64,000 nucleotides of DNA, from positions 1 through 64,000 of the forward strand of contig JAVHLI010000003.1 of NCBI GenBank assembly GCA_031082185.1, written 5' to 3'. The notes below the pieces were generated by a model. It did no database searches and was not told the origin of the DNA. It was given only the letters and a program-made list of their open reading frames with translations. Numbering within the stretch: position 1 is the stretch's first letter; each line of letters starts with the position of its first letter. The position numbers and the translations under genes are program-made. Positions 7,119 to 16,786 of this stretch are shown here, piece by piece. This DNA comes from a bacterium (lineage in GTDB: Bacteria > Sysuimicrobiota > Sysuimicrobiia > Sysuimicrobiales > Humicultoraceae).

Positions 7119-8549
7119 TCAAGCGGGCTGCGTCCGACCCCGAAGCAGCGTAACAACGAGCTGCACGTGGCCGGTCTGCGGCAGCACATCCACCGGCTGG
7201 ACGGCAACGGTTTGATACCCGACCCGCCCCCAGCGGATGAGATCAGCCGCGCAGGTCGCCAGCGATCGTGCCAGGTACGCCACGCGAGGAATCCGCGCGG
7301 AGGCCACAGCCTGGACCGTCGCATCGTCGAGGCCGGGGCCCCGAGCGGTCACGACCACCGCCTCCGGGCGGCTGCGGGTGGCCGTCCTCGCCAGGACCCG
7401 GAGCGGGCTGCGGGCGTAGAACACCGCGTTCGCGATGCCGTTCCACTCGGCCGCCTTCCAGGCGTCGGCCATCGCCTGGCGGTCCGGGGTCACACCGGTC
7501 ACCAGGGCGGCATCGCGGGCAAGCGCCAGCGCCAGCAGCGGCGTCGCGGCCGTCAGGTCGAGTGCGGTCTCAGTGGTCCGCAGCGCCGCCGCCTGCCGAA
7601 CAGCATCAAGCAGCAGGGGCATGGCGCTTGGGTTGGGCGGAACCTCGGTGGCCGGACGCAGCGGCACCCTCATCCCGGCAAACTCTTCGACGATGCTGTC
7701 GCGCCCCCAGAGCAGGCGCAGCCGGGGCCCCAGCAGTTCGGGAGCCGGTCCGGGCTGCACCGTGCTCAGGATGCCGACAAGCCCGCTCACCCGGCCGGTG
7801 AGGGCGTGCACCAGCGGCGCCGTATCCCGGAGAGGCCTCGCGACGGATAGCGTCAGCAGTGCCTCCCCGGTGGCAAAGGACGCCAGTCCCAGCACGCCCC
7901 TCACGAGGCCGGTACCGCTCGTCCGGTCGTGGATCGGCAACCTTAGAGCGCGCACCGTGCTGCGGACGGCGTGCAGGATCGCCTCGTTGGCCGGATGCTG
8001 TACAGGACACCGGGAAATGTCTATCACCCGGTCTGAGGCGATGGCACGGAAGCCGGCGACCGCTACTCCCTCTCTCTCGGCAAACGCCGCGCGGAGGGTG
8101 CTGCGATATGCCCAGGACTCTCCCCCGACAGTCTCGCGCACGATGTCGCGGTGAACGCCGGCGTGCTCCTTCAGGAAATCCTTCACCAGCGCGGTCTTGA
8201 GGCGGCGCTGCGCCTCGGGCACAAGGTGCTGCCATTGGCACCCACCACACCGGCCGAAGTGGGGGCACCGGGCCACCACGGTGCTGGCCGACTTGCGCAG
8301 CAGCGCTACCAGGCGGCCCTGGGCGCAGCGGCCGCCCTTGGTCACCTCGACCACGGCCTCTTCGCCGGGCACGCCGAACGGCACCGACAGTACGACCGGT
8401 CCGAGGCGCGCGACGGCCACGCCGTCCGGGCCCACCGCTGATAGGCGGACCGTCAACCGCTCCCCAACGTGCACTGTGCCCAGGCCGCCACGCCGGGGAT
8501 GCTTCGTGGGCGGCCCGGCCTTGGGGATGAGACGGGCGGTCTGCGGCAT
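7119..8549 (-). CDS. RlmCD/RumA-family protein lacking catalytic residues
   Basis: The 476-residue protein has the layout of TrmA/RumA tRNA/rRNA uridine-5-methyltransferases: an N-terminal TRAM domain (about 23-85), a [4Fe-4S] site (Cys95, Cys101, Cys104, Cys181) and a C-terminal methyltransferase fold with the VQPVDVLPQTGHV motif. The catalytic parts are gone. The SCNP nucleophile motif is replaced by ARSL (Arg428 where Cys is expected), the general-base Glu is Gln463, and the SAM-binding YCGxG and DPPRKG motifs are TAATP and TARGPG. It is therefore probably an RNA-binding pseudoenzyme rather than a methylase. It overlaps the gatB stop by one base (TAATG). Confidence 0.85.
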   Translation of the reverse strand: MPQTARLIPKAGPPTKHPRRGGLGTVHVGERLTVRLSAVGPDGVAVARLGPVVLSVPFGVPGEEAVVEVTKGGRCAQGRLVALLRKSASTVVARCPHFGRCGGCQWQHLVPEAQRRLKTALVKDFLKEHAGVHRDIVRETVGGESWAYRSTLRAAFAEREGVAVAGFRAIASDRVIDISRCPVQHPANEAILHAVRSTVRALRLPIHDRTSGTGLVRGVLGLASFATGEALLTLSVARPLRDTAPLVHALTGRVSGLVGILSTVQPGPAPELLGPRLRLLWGRDSIVEEFAGMRVPLRPATEVPPNPSAMPLLLDAVRQAAALRTTETALDLTAATPLLALALARDAALVTGVTPDRQAMADAWKAAEWNGIANAVFYARSPLRVLARTATRSRPEAVVVTARGPGLDDATVQAVASARIPRVAYLARSLATCAADLIRWGRVGYQTVAVQPVDVLPQTGHVQLVVTLLRGRTQPA

Positions 8550-10036
8550 TATGACAACCGCTCCCTGAGCAGGCGGTTGGCCGCCTCGGGGTTGGCGCGG
8601 CCGGCGGTAGCGCGCATGATCTGTCCCACCAGGAACGGCAGCGCGCGCACCTTGCCCGCGCGGATCTCGGCCGCGGGTCCGGGGTGATCGGCTATGACCT
8701 TGTCCACGACGACGCGCAGCGTGGCCTCGTCGCTGATCTGCTGCAGACCCCGGGCCTCCACGACGGCTTCGGGCTCCTGATCGTGGGTGATCATCTCCAC
8801 CAGGATGTCCTTGGCGGTCCGGCCGCTGACTGTTCCGTCGTCCACCAAGCGGAGCAGAGCCGACAGGCGCGCTGGGGTAAGCGCGATTTGGTCAATCTCC
8901 ACGGCGTGCTCGTTCAGGTAGGCCGCCACGACGCCGGATAGCCAGTTGGCTACCACCTTGGGGTGCGGCCCCAGGGCCACCGTCTCCTCGAAGAAGTTGG
9001 CCATCGCCGGAGTAGCCGTGATCAGGTCGGCGTCGTAGGCCGGCAGTCCGAAGGTGGCAATCAGCCGATCGCGGCGGGCCGCGGGCAGTTCGGGGAGCGC
9101 CTTACGGATGGCCGCCACCCACGCCGCGTCCACGTCCAGGGGAACGAGGTCTGGCTCCGGGAAGTACCTGTAGTCCTCGGCCTCCTCCTTCGACCGTGAG
9201 GCAAACGTGACGCTGCGCCGCTCGTCCCAGTGCCGCGTTTCCTGCACAACGGCCTCCCCTCGGGCAAGCACCTCGCGCTGCCTGACGGCCTCGAACGCGA
9301 GCGCCCGCTCGACTGCGCGGACCGAGTTCATGTTCTTCACCTCGGTGCGCACTCCTGGCGGACCGCCTGGAGGCTGGAGCGACAGGTTCGCATCACAGCG
9401 CAGCGTCCCCTCCTCCATCCGGCAGCTGCTCACCTCCGCGAACTGAAGCAGACGGCGCAGCGCGTTTAGGAACTCGCGGGCCTCGCCCGGAGAGCGGAGG
9501 TCGGGCTCGGTCACGATCTCCATCAGCGGCACGCCCGACCGGTTGTAGTCCACCAAGCTGGACGAGGCGCCTCCGGTGCCGGCGGGGTGTACGAGGCGCG
9601 CGGTGTCTTCTTCCAGGTGGACGCGGCGGATTGCGACACGCCACGGCCGTCCGCCCACGTGGATCTCCAGCACGCCGCCGGTGGCCAGCGGTGGGTGGTC
9701 GGCGTACTCGTACTGAGATATCTGGTAGTTCTTCGCCAAATCGGGATAGTAGTAGTTCTTTCGGTGGAACCGGCTGCGGGGGTGCACCCGGCAGCCCAAC
9801 GCCACGGCCGTCCGCAGTCCAAGCTCCACCGCCCTCCGGTTGAGTACGGGCAGGGAGCCCGGAAGACCCAGGCACACCGGACAGACGAGCGTGTTGGGAG
9901 GTGCGCCGAACTCCGTCGCGCACCCGCAGAACATCTTGGACGCGGTCAGGAGCTGAACATGGATCTCAAGCCCTATGACAACCTCGCGGGTCCCAGTGCC
10001 GGCACCGGTCGGATCCATGGGCTCTGGCTTCTCCAT
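8549..10036 (-). CDS. gatB: Asp-tRNA(Asn)/Glu-tRNA(Gln) amidotransferase subunit B
   Basis: GatB activates mischarged Glu-tRNA(Gln) or Asp-tRNA(Asn) for transamidation within the cytosolic GatCAB complex. The 495-residue length is close to the family norm. Visible signatures are [10 protein letters not shown] near the start, the Cys-rich zinc site (CGC and CPVCLGLPG), the [19 protein letters not shown] block and [17 protein letters not shown]. The C-terminal YqeY-like tail domain is present ([13 protein letters not shown], then [14 protein letters not shown]). It lies four bases downstream of gatA in a gatC-gatA-gatB order, and the RumA-like gene follows with overlap. Confidence 0.97.
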   Translation of the reverse strand: MEKPEPMDPTGAGTGTREVVIGLEIHVQLLTASKMFCGCATEFGAPPNTLVCPVCLGLPGSLPVLNRRAVELGLRTAVALGCRVHPRSRFHRKNYYYPDLAKNYQISQYEYADHPPLATGGVLEIHVGGRPWRVAIRRVHLEEDTARLVHPAGTGGASSSLVDYNRSGVPLMEIVTEPDLRSPGEAREFLNALRRLLQFAEVSSCRMEEGTLRCDANLSLQPPGGPPGVRTEVKNMNSVRAVERALAFEAVRQREVLARGEAVVQETRHWDERRSVTFASRSKEEAEDYRYFPEPDLVPLDVDAAWVAAIRKALPELPAARRDRLIATFGLPAYDADLITATPAMANFFEETVALGPHPKVVANWLSGVVAAYLNEHAVEIDQIALTPARLSALLRLVDDGTVSGRTAKDILVEMITHDQEPEAVVEARGLQQISDEATLRVVVDKVIADHPGPAAEIRAGKVRALPFLVGQIMRATAGRANPEAANRLLRERLS

Positions 10037-10039
10037 GGC

Positions 10040-11518
10040 TCAGGCCTCCGGCGAGTGCCGCAGGTGCCAGGAGGTCGCCTGCTGATAGGCGCCTCCTGCC
10101 CGCAGCAGCGTCGCCTCGTCAAAAGCCCGCCCCACGAGTTGCATCCCGATCGGCAGGCCGGCGCTGAACCCGCATGGCAGCGCAAGACCTGGCAGGCCGG
10201 CCAGGTTCACCGGAATCGTGAAGATGTCCGAGACGTACATCCGCAGCGGGTCATCCACCCGCTCTCCGATGGCGAATGGAAGGGTCGGGGAGGTTGGCAT
10301 CACCACTATGTCCACCCGAGCGAACGCGCGATCGAAGTCGCGCGCCACCAGGGTACGGACCTTCTGCGCCTTGATGTAGAACGCCTCGTAGTAACCGGCG
10401 GACAGCGCGTAGGTCCCCAGCATGATCCGGCGTTTGACCTCGGCGCCGAACCCTCCCTGCCGGGTCCGGGTGACCATCTCAAAGAGATCGTCGGATCCGT
10501 CCCGCAACCCGTATCTGACGCCGTCGTACCGGGCCAGGTTCGAGGAGGCCTCGGCCGGTGCGATCAGGTAGTACGTGGGAAGCGCTACGTCCAGCGTGGG
10601 GAGGGCGATCTCCTCGACCCGGAAGCCCAGGTTGTCGAAGGTGTCCAGCGCGGCCCTCACCGCCTCCGCCACGCCCGCGTCCACCCCGGAGCCGAATGCC
10701 TCCGAGGGCACCCCCAGGCGGATCTCCCGCCGCGTCTCGCCCAACGTGGCCAAGTAGTCGGGTACGGTCACGTCGGCCGAGGTAGAGTCGCGAGGATCGG
10801 CTCCGGCGATAACGCCGAGGAGCAGCGCGCAGTCGGCCACATCCCTTGCGAACGGCCCGATCTGATCCAGGGAGGAGGCGAACGCCACCAGCCCGTACCT
10901 CGAGACCCTGCCGTAGGTGGGCTTCAGGCCGACCACCCCACAGAAACCGGCGGGCTGCCGGATCGAACCGCCGGTGTCGGAACCCAGGGCCAGGGGCACG
11001 TATCCCGCGGCGACCGCGGCGGCCGAGCCGCCGCTCGAACCTCCGGGGACGCGACTGAGATCCCAGGGGTTGCGGGTGGGCCCGAACGCGGAGTTCTCGG
11101 TGGACGACCCCATGGCGAACTCATCCAGGTTGGTCTTGCCGACAATCACCGCGCCCGCGTGGCGCAGCCGGGCAATCACCGTGGCATCGTAGGGAGGGAG
11201 CCAGCCCTCAAGGATCCGCGACCCGCAGGTGGTTGGAACGCCCCGCGTGCACAGGTTGTCCTTGACCGCAACCGGAATGCCGGCGAGCGGGGGCAGCGTG
11301 TCGCCGGCCGCGTTCCGCCGGGCCTGGGCATATAGGCCGTCCCACTCGACCGCCTCTTGGCGGGCGCGCTCCGCGTCAACGTGGAGAAAGGCGTGCAGCT
11401 TTGGGTCGCGCAGCGCGATCCGTTCGAGTGCCGCGGCGATGACCTCCGAAGGCCGCAGCTCCCCCGCAGCATAGGCGGCTCGCAGAGCTCGCGCGGACTC
11501 CCAAACGGACGGGGCCAT
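10040..11518 (-). CDS. gatA: Glutamyl/aspartyl-tRNA amidotransferase subunit A
   Basis: This 492-residue amidase-signature enzyme hydrolyses glutamine and supplies ammonia to GatB. The Ser-cisSer-Lys triad motifs are visible: the Lys in [10 protein letters not shown] and the two serines in [15 protein letters not shown] and [16 protein letters not shown]. The start at 11518 ([12 protein letters not shown]) gives the usual family length; the frame continues upstream into gatC without similarity. The gene sits between gatC (11 bases upstream) and gatB (3 bases downstream), so the subunits are probably produced together. Confidence 0.97.
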   Translation of the reverse strand: MAPSVWESARALRAAYAAGELRPSEVIAAALERIALRDPKLHAFLHVDAERARQEAVEWDGLYAQARRNAAGDTLPPLAGIPVAVKDNLCTRGVPTTCGSRILEGWLPPYDATVIARLRHAGAVIVGKTNLDEFAMGSSTENSAFGPTRNPWDLSRVPGGSSGGSAAAVAAGYVPLALGSDTGGSIRQPAGFCGVVGLKPTYGRVSRYGLVAFASSLDQIGPFARDVADCALLLGVIAGADPRDSTSADVTVPDYLATLGETRREIRLGVPSEAFGSGVDAGVAEAVRAALDTFDNLGFRVEEIALPTLDVALPTYYLIAPAEASSNLARYDGVRYGLRDGSDDLFEMVTRTRQGGFGAEVKRRIMLGTYALSAGYYEAFYIKAQKVRTLVARDFDRAFARVDIVVMPTSPTLPFAIGERVDDPLRMYVSDIFTIPVNLAGLPGLALPCGFSAGLPIGMQLVGRAFDEATLLRAGGAYQQATSWHLRHSPEA

Positions 11519-11529
11519 CCTGACCGCCC

Positions 11530-11823
11530 CTACTCCGCCTCGAGTACCCGTGGAACCTTGAAGAACCCCTGTTCGTGCGCGGGGGCCGCAGCCAGAACCT
11601 CGTCGCGCGAAAGGCAAGGTGCCGGCAGGTCCTCTCGCAGGACGTTGACCATCGGGAGCACGTGCGAGGTCGCGGGCACGCCCTCGATCGAGACAGCGTC
11701 CAGTCGCGCGCAGTACTCGAGGATGCGGCCGAGTTGCCCGGCGAACCGTTCGCGCTCCTCGTCGGTCAGCGCCAGGCGGGCCAGGCGCGCCACGTGCTCA
11801 ACGGTTGCCCTGTCAATCGCCAC
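11530..11823 (-). CDS. gatC: Glutamyl/aspartyl-tRNA amidotransferase subunit C
   Basis: The 97-residue GatC belt subunit stabilises the GatA-GatB interface. Family features are the N-terminal [24 protein letters not shown] helix pair and the late [16 protein letters not shown]...[15 protein letters not shown] segment. It begins 16 bases after the stop of a peptide permease gene, so the gat genes may be read from the transporter operon or from an unseen promoter inside that gene. Confidence 0.95.
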   Translation of the reverse strand: MAIDRATVEHVARLARLALTDEERERFAGQLGRILEYCARLDAVSIEGVPATSHVLPMVNVLREDLPAPCLSRDEVLAAAPAHEQGFFKVPRVLEAE

Positions 11824-11839
11824 CGACTACCTCCCGAGA

Positions 11840-12790
11840 TCAGTTCGAACCGCGCAGCCGTGGATCCAGTATATCCCGGAAGGCGTCTCCCAGCAGGTTC
11901 CATCCGAGCGTGAACAGGAACAGCGCGGCGCCGGGGAAGACCACGGTGTACCAGAACTGGAAGGCGTTGCCGGCGGCACCCAGGATCCAGCTCCGCGAGA
12001 GACTGATGATCTGCCCCCAGTCGGAGTAGCCGACCGGCGCGCCCAGCCCCAGGAAGCTCAGCGCCGCCGCCGCCACCACGATGCTTCCCATGTCCAGCGA
12101 GGAAACAACAAGCACGGGGTAGATGCTGTTGGGCAGGACGTGCCTGGAAATAACCTTTAGATCACTGGCGCCAAGCGCCCTGGCCGCTTCTATGAAGTCG
12201 CGCTCGCGGACCGAGAGGACCTCCCCGCGCAATAGCCGGGCGTACCCGGGCCAGCTCACCAGGGCCAGAGCGATCATCACCTTCTCCAGCCCAGGACCCA
12301 GGATTGCCACGACCACAACGGCCAGGATCAGTCCGGGAAACGCCAAGAAGACGTCCACGATGCGCATCATGATCTCGTCGAGGCGTCCGCCGTAGAATCC
12401 CGAGATGCCACCCACCAGGATCCCGATGGTAACCGAGGTGGCCACCACCGCCAGTCCCACGCGAAACGCCGTGCGCGCGCCCCACACCAGCCCGTAGAAG
12501 ATGTCAAACGCCTGCTCGGTCGTGCCCAGCGGGTGTCCAGGCCGCGGCGGCTGCGGATCGGGGCTGTAGCCCTCGTGGGGCATCATGTAGGGATCTCGGG
12601 CATCGGCCTTCGGAGGTGCGATCACCGGTGCCAGGAGCGCGGTCAGCACGAAGGCCATGATGATGGCCAGTCCCAGCATGGACAGGGGATTGCGCCGCAA
12701 CCTGCGCCATGCCATCTGCCAGGAACTCATGGTTATGGGATGGGCGGGCTGCCCTGATGCGGCTCGGTGGATCGCGCCCCCAGTTGTCAT
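11840..12790 (-). CDS. Peptide/nickel ABC transporter permease, DppC/OppC type (set A)
   Basis: This 316-residue inner-membrane subunit forms the translocation pore with its DppB-type partner. It has the OppC-type N-terminal helix, a short periplasmic segment (PPRPGHPLGTTEQAFDIFYGL), and the BPD_transp_1 domain with the EAA-like motif EAARALGASDLKVISRHVLPN. It closes with the typical LGDAFRDILDPRLRG tail. The start overlaps the stop of the upstream DppB-type gene by four bases (ATGA). The nearest ATPase pair is at 15745-17833. Confidence 0.93.
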   Translation of the reverse strand: MTTGGAIHRAASGQPAHPITMSSWQMAWRRLRRNPLSMLGLAIIMAFVLTALLAPVIAPPKADARDPYMMPHEGYSPDPQPPRPGHPLGTTEQAFDIFYGLVWGARTAFRVGLAVVATSVTIGILVGGISGFYGGRLDEIMMRIVDVFLAFPGLILAVVVVAILGPGLEKVMIALALVSWPGYARLLRGEVLSVRERDFIEAARALGASDLKVISRHVLPNSIYPVLVVSSLDMGSIVVAAAALSFLGLGAPVGYSDWGQIISLSRSWILGAAGNAFQFWYTVVFPGAALFLFTLGWNLLGDAFRDILDPRLRGSN

Positions 12791-13812
12791 CGCAGCCGGA
12801 TGCGGGGATCTATCAAGGCGTAGAGGATGTCGGCCGCCAGGTTGCCCATCACCAGCAGCAGAGCGTTGAACAGGGCGAATCCGGCCACCGCGGCCGCATC
12901 GAGCTGGATCGCCGCGTTCACGCCCCAGAGTCCTATCCCGGGATAGCCGTAGACCGTCTCCGTGATGGCCACGCCGTTGAGGAGTCCCACGAACAGCAGG
13001 GCGGACATCGTCACAACAGGAATCATGGCGTTCTTGCGGGCATGCTTGTTCACCACGACTCGGTCATCCAGCCCCTTTGCACGCGCGGTGCGCACATAGT
13101 CCTGGCGGAGCGTCTCCAGCATAGAGGACCGGGTCACGCGCACGAGCGTCGCACAGCTGACCAGGCTCAGTGTCAGCACCGGCAGCGCAAGGTGGCGCAG
13201 CGCATCCACGAAGATCCAGAGCTGGCCGTTCAGCAGGGCGTCCACGGTCATCAGTCGGGTGTAGGGACGGAACTGCTTGGAGAGCACGTACATGCTGGGC
13301 TCCAGCGAGAGGCGCCCGGGCGGGAAGAGCTGCCAAGCACCGTAGAACACCATCAGAAGCAGGAGGCCCCACACGAAGGTGGGCATCGAGGTCCCGCTGA
13401 TTGCGAAGAAACGGGAGAAGTGGTCCAAGGCACGGTCTCGGTGCACCGCGGATAGGGTCCCCAGCCAGATTCCAACGACGAGGATGGGCACGACCGCGAA
13501 GATGGTCAGCTCCAGGGTCGCGGGGAAGAAGGTGGCTATTGCCTTCGCCACGGGCATCTTGGCGGTTTCCGACCACCCCAGGTCGCCCTGCACCACGCGG
13601 CCCAACCATCCCACGTACTGGGTGTGGAACGGCTTGTCCAGACCGTGCGCGCGGATGATGCTGTCCACGGCACGAAGCTGGCGCGGGTCGGTCACGTACA
13701 AGGCGGCCCGCATCTGTGGGGAGAGCATCTGTAGCAGCCCGAAAATCAGGAGGGTTACCCCGAAGGCAACCAGGGGCAACAGGAGTAACCGCCGGACAAC
13801 AAATGCCGTCAT
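12787..13812 (-). CDS. Peptide/nickel ABC transporter permease, DppB/OppB type (set A)
   Basis: This 341-residue permease begins with a membrane helix typical of DppB (VVRRLLLLPLVAFGVTLLIFGLLQ). It has the EAA-loop motif VRTARAKGLDDRVVVNKHARKNAMIPVVT and ends in ADILYALIDPRIRLR. About six membrane segments are visible. It begins 14 bases after a 32-base perfect palindrome that separates it from the substrate-binding protein gene. It overlaps the DppC-type partner by four bases. Confidence 0.93.
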   Translation of the reverse strand: MTAFVVRRLLLLPLVAFGVTLLIFGLLQMLSPQMRAALYVTDPRQLRAVDSIIRAHGLDKPFHTQYVGWLGRVVQGDLGWSETAKMPVAKAIATFFPATLELTIFAVVPILVVGIWLGTLSAVHRDRALDHFSRFFAISGTSMPTFVWGLLLLMVFYGAWQLFPPGRLSLEPSMYVLSKQFRPYTRLMTVDALLNGQLWIFVDALRHLALPVLTLSLVSCATLVRVTRSSMLETLRQDYVRTARAKGLDDRVVVNKHARKNAMIPVVTMSALLFVGLLNGVAITETVYGYPGIGLWGVNAAIQLDAAAVAGFALFNALLLVMGNLAADILYALIDPRIRLR

Positions 13813-13826
13813 GGGAGTCCCGTGGT

Positions 13827-13858
13827 GGGGATCGGGAGGAAGCTTCCTCCCGATCCCC
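13827..13858 (-). promoter_or_regulatory. Intercistronic hairpin between binding-protein and permease genes (set A)
   Basis: A perfect 16+16 palindrome (arm GGGGATCGGGAGGAAG) begins 12 bases after the binding-protein stop at 13871 and ends 14 bases before the permease start at 13812. No T-run follows, so it is more likely an RNA-stabilising or partial-attenuation hairpin than a full terminator. Such hairpins are known to raise binding-protein mRNA over permease mRNA, for example in malEFG. Unrelated palindromes lie at the same junction in the other two sets. Confidence 0.7.
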
Positions 13859-13870
13859 GTGCGGGAGTGG

Positions 13871-15634
13871 CTATCCCTTGAAGATCGTGTAGTAGTACGT
13901 CCCCGGGAACACCGGGTTGTTGTACCATCCCCTCACCCAGGAGCGCTGCACGCGGAACACCACCTGGTGGACCGGCGAAACCGACGGTGCCAGCTCGAAG
14001 AACTTCTGGTTGATCTGGGAATAGAGCTGCTTACGCTTCTCGGGGTTGGTCTCCTTGATCGCCTGCATGATGAGCCGATCCAGCTCCTCGTTCTTGAATC
14101 GCTGGGACTTGGGGAAGGTGCCGTCGCTGTGCAGGAAGTGGAAGGCGAAGTTGTGGGGGTCCGGGTAGTCGGCCACCCAGCCTATCCAGAAAACCGGGAG
14201 CTTGCTGTCGTTCATCGCGGCCAGATAGGACGCCCAGGTGATGCCGCGGACGTCCAGCCGGAACTTGGGGTTCAAAGCCTCAACGCCGTCTTTCAGGATC
14301 CGCGCGCCGACCTCGCGGACGACATTGCCGGTGTTGTACAGTACGGTCGCCCTGAACCCGCGCTCCCACACCTGGCCGCCCCACGCCTCCCTCAACTCGG
14401 CAATGGCCTTCTCGCGGCTATGGGAGAAGTACTCCCTCTTCGCATCGAAGCCCAGCATGCCCGGAGGTATCACGCCCTTGGGCAGTGTCCCCTGATTGCG
14501 GAAAGCATCTTGGAGGAATGTGGCATAGTCGAAGGCATAGGCGAACCCGCGCCGGACCCGGACGTCGGAGAAGAAGTTGGCCGGGATGCCGGCGCCGTCC
14601 AGCCGTCCGCTACCCACGTCGGGATTGCCGCGCGTGTCGATGTCCACCGTGAAGAAGAACGCGTCGGTGCGCAGCCACGGCAGGTTGTCAATCAGCCGGA
14701 TGTTGGGGTCGCCCTCTACTTGGGGCTGCTCACGCCGGCTGATCGCGATGCTGTCGGCATCGCCGGCCTTGAGCATCAGAATGCGGGTGGCGGTTTCATC
14801 AATGCTTCGAAAAACGACCCGGCTGAGCCTGGCCGGCGTGCGCCAGTAACCATCGTTGCGCACAAGGATGACCTGCTTGCCGGCGCGATCCCACCGCTCA
14901 AGCTTGAACGGCCCGGTGCCGTTGGCCTTTTCAAACAAGGCGCTGGACTCTTTCTTGAGGTTGTTGTAGCGGGCCATTGTCGCGGCCGTCCCATCCCAGT
15001 CGCCGTTGGCCGCGGCCCACTTCTTGGATACCACGCTGGACCACAGCGCCATGATGCTCAGGAATGGACCGAAAGGCTCCTTTAGGGTAACAACCACGCT
15101 GTTGCCCTTGACCTGAACCGCACGCTCTAGGGCCGAGAAGCTCAGCATCAGGTTGCCCTTGTCATCGCGGGTCTTGGTCATGCCCAGAATCGGCTCCAAG
15201 AGCAGCGAGGAAGGGCCACCGTCACGGTCAATGAGCAGGAACCGCCGCAGCGAGTAGGCTGCATCCTCGGCGGTCATGGGCGTCCCGTCGTGGAACTTCA
15301 CGCCCTCCCGGATCGGAAAAGTGTAGGTCTTGCCGTCAGGCGAGACCAGCCCGTTCTGCACGCTGGGCACGGTCGTGGCAAGACGGGGAACGAATCGATC
15401 GACGCGGCCGCCGTCGTAGAAAATCAGTGGCTCGTAGACGTTGAAGATTATGGTGTGGCTCGAAGTGTCGTAGGCCCACGCGTAGTCGAAGGTGTCCCAG
15501 TCGCCGAAGCCGACCTGGATGAAGGTGTCCGGGTTCTTCACAGCCTGCCCCGTGGCGGTCCCTGTCAGTCCCGCGAGGGACAGCGACAGCGTCAAAGCAA
15601 GCAGGATCAACACCTGCCTTCGCACTCGTCTCAT
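13871..15634 (-). CDS. Peptide-type extracytoplasmic substrate-binding protein (SBP family 5, set A)
   Basis: The 587-residue exported binding protein starts with two basic clusters and a hydrophobic signal segment (residues ~8-24, ending before an Ala-x-Gly-Gln site near 30). The mature part has SBP_bac_5 landmarks: VNVYEPLIFYDGG, the GVKFHDGTPMTAEDAAYSLRR block, YGxxxx-type hinge strands and a C-terminal ligand-contact region. It would bind peptides or a related solute for permease set A. It lies 110 bases downstream of the DppF-type ATPase and directly before the hairpin at 13827-13858. The actual ligand cannot be inferred. Confidence 0.93.
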   Translation of the reverse strand: MRRVRRQVLILLALTLSLSLAGLTGTATGQAVKNPDTFIQVGFGDWDTFDYAWAYDTSSHTIIFNVYEPLIFYDGGRVDRFVPRLATTVPSVQNGLVSPDGKTYTFPIREGVKFHDGTPMTAEDAAYSLRRFLLIDRDGGPSSLLLEPILGMTKTRDDKGNLMLSFSALERAVQVKGNSVVVTLKEPFGPFLSIMALWSSVVSKKWAAANGDWDGTAATMARYNNLKKESSALFEKANGTGPFKLERWDRAGKQVILVRNDGYWRTPARLSRVVFRSIDETATRILMLKAGDADSIAISRREQPQVEGDPNIRLIDNLPWLRTDAFFFTVDIDTRGNPDVGSGRLDGAGIPANFFSDVRVRRGFAYAFDYATFLQDAFRNQGTLPKGVIPPGMLGFDAKREYFSHSREKAIAELREAWGGQVWERGFRATVLYNTGNVVREVGARILKDGVEALNPKFRLDVRGITWASYLAAMNDSKLPVFWIGWVADYPDPHNFAFHFLHSDGTFPKSQRFKNEELDRLIMQAIKETNPEKRKQLYSQINQKFFELAPSVSPVHQVVFRVQRSWVRGWYNNPVFPGTYYYTIFKG

Positions 15635-15685
15635 CTGTCACCCTCCTGTCAGTCTGTCTCTCGTACCGGACCAAGAAGTCATAAA

Positions 15686-15717
15686 CCCGCCCTCAGCCGC
15701 ACTAGCGAGCGGGCGGG
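15686..15717 (-). terminator. Hairpin between dppF-like and binding-protein genes
   Basis: On the minus strand CCCGCCC pairs with GGGCGGG across an 18-base loop, followed by GTTTATGA, a weak T-tract. It lies in the 110-base gap between the ATPase stop (15745) and the binding-protein start (15634). It could be an inefficient terminator or an attenuator. The short T-run keeps confidence moderate. Confidence 0.4.
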
Positions 15718-15744
15718 CGTAACGCGTCACTCAGCGATCGGCTA

Positions 15745-16776
15745 CTACGCTGGCGTCTTGAGCACGGCCGCCTTGCTGCGCTGGTGCTTGAACGGCTGAA
15801 CCGGACATGCCACATAGTGCCCATCCGCAACGTCCACCATCGGTGGCTCGTTCACACGACAGGACTCAACGGCATAGAGGCACCGCGTGTGGAAGCGGCA
15901 GCCCTTGGGCGGGTTGGAGGGGCTGGGCACGTCGCCGGGCAGGATGATCCGCTCGCGGCGCATCCCCGGGTCGGGAATCGGCACGGCCGACAGCAGCGCC
16001 TCGGTGTAGGGGTGCTGCGGGTTGGCAAAGATCTCTTCGACCGGGCACACCTCGACAATCTTGCCCAGGTACATCACCGCGACCCGATCGCTGATGTGCT
16101 TGACCACCGAGAGGTCGTGGGCGATGAACAGGTAGGTAAGCCCGAACTCCTTCTGCAGATCCTCCAGGAGGTTCAGGACCTGCGCCTGGATCGAGACGTC
16201 GAGCGCGGAGACCGGTTCGTCGCAGATGATGAGCTTGGGGTTGACCGCCAGAGCCCGGGCGATGCCTATCCGCTGCCGCTGCCCGCCGCTGAACTCGTGC
16301 GGGTAGCGGTTGGCGTGGTAGGGGGACAGGCCGACCACCTCGAGCAGTTCCTGAACGCGGCGCACCTTGTCCTTGCCCCGCGCCAGGTTGTGGATCTCGA
16401 GCGGCTCGCCGACGATGTCACCGACGGTCATGCGGGGGTTGAGCGACGAGTACGGATCCTGGAAGATGATCTGCAAGTTGCGCCGCATGAGGCGCAGCTC
16501 TTCCTTGCGGAGCGAGAAGATGCTCCGTCCTTGAAACACCGCGTCTCCGGCGGTGGGCTCCATGAGCCGCAGTATGACCCGGCCGGTCGTCGTCTTGCCG
16601 CATCCGGACTCACCCACCAGCCCGAGCGTCTCTCCAGTGTGGATGAAGAACGACACGTCGTCCACGGCCTTGACGGCCCCGACCTGCTTCTGGAAGATGA
16701 ACCCCTTGGTAATGGGGAAGTACTTGCGGAGGTTGCGCACCTCCAGGATGATCTCTCTCTCTGTCCCAGTAGCCAC
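15745..16776 (-). CDS. Peptide/nickel ABC transporter ATPase, DppF/OppF type
   Basis: This 343-residue cytoplasmic ATPase has Walker [13 protein letters not shown], signature [14 protein letters not shown], Walker [15 protein letters not shown] and the switch His in FIAHDLSVV. The C-terminal oligopeptide extension ([15 protein letters not shown], with Cys residues typical of the Opp/Dpp family) is present. It follows the DppD-type gene by ten bases. This and the next gene are the only ATPase genes in a region with three permease pairs, so they may power more than one set. Confidence 0.95.
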   Translation of the reverse strand: MATGTEREIILEVRNLRKYFPITKGFIFQKQVGAVKAVDDVSFFIHTGETLGLVGESGCGKTTTGRVILRLMEPTAGDAVFQGRSIFSLRKEELRLMRRNLQIIFQDPYSSLNPRMTVGDIVGEPLEIHNLARGKDKVRRVQELLEVVGLSPYHANRYPHEFSGGQRQRIGIARALAVNPKLIICDEPVSALDVSIQAQVLNLLEDLQKEFGLTYLFIAHDLSVVKHISDRVAVMYLGKIVEVCPVEEIFANPQHPYTEALLSAVPIPDPGMRRERIILPGDVPSPSNPPKGCRFHTRCLYAVESCRVNEPPMVDVADGHYVACPVQPFKHQRSKAAVLKTPA

Positions 16777-16786
16777 AGCCTACCTC

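Noticed and set aside
13827-13858. Rho-independent terminator after the set-A binding protein
   Set aside because: The palindrome has no downstream T-run and the permease gene follows after 14 bases, so an intercistronic hairpin is preferred.
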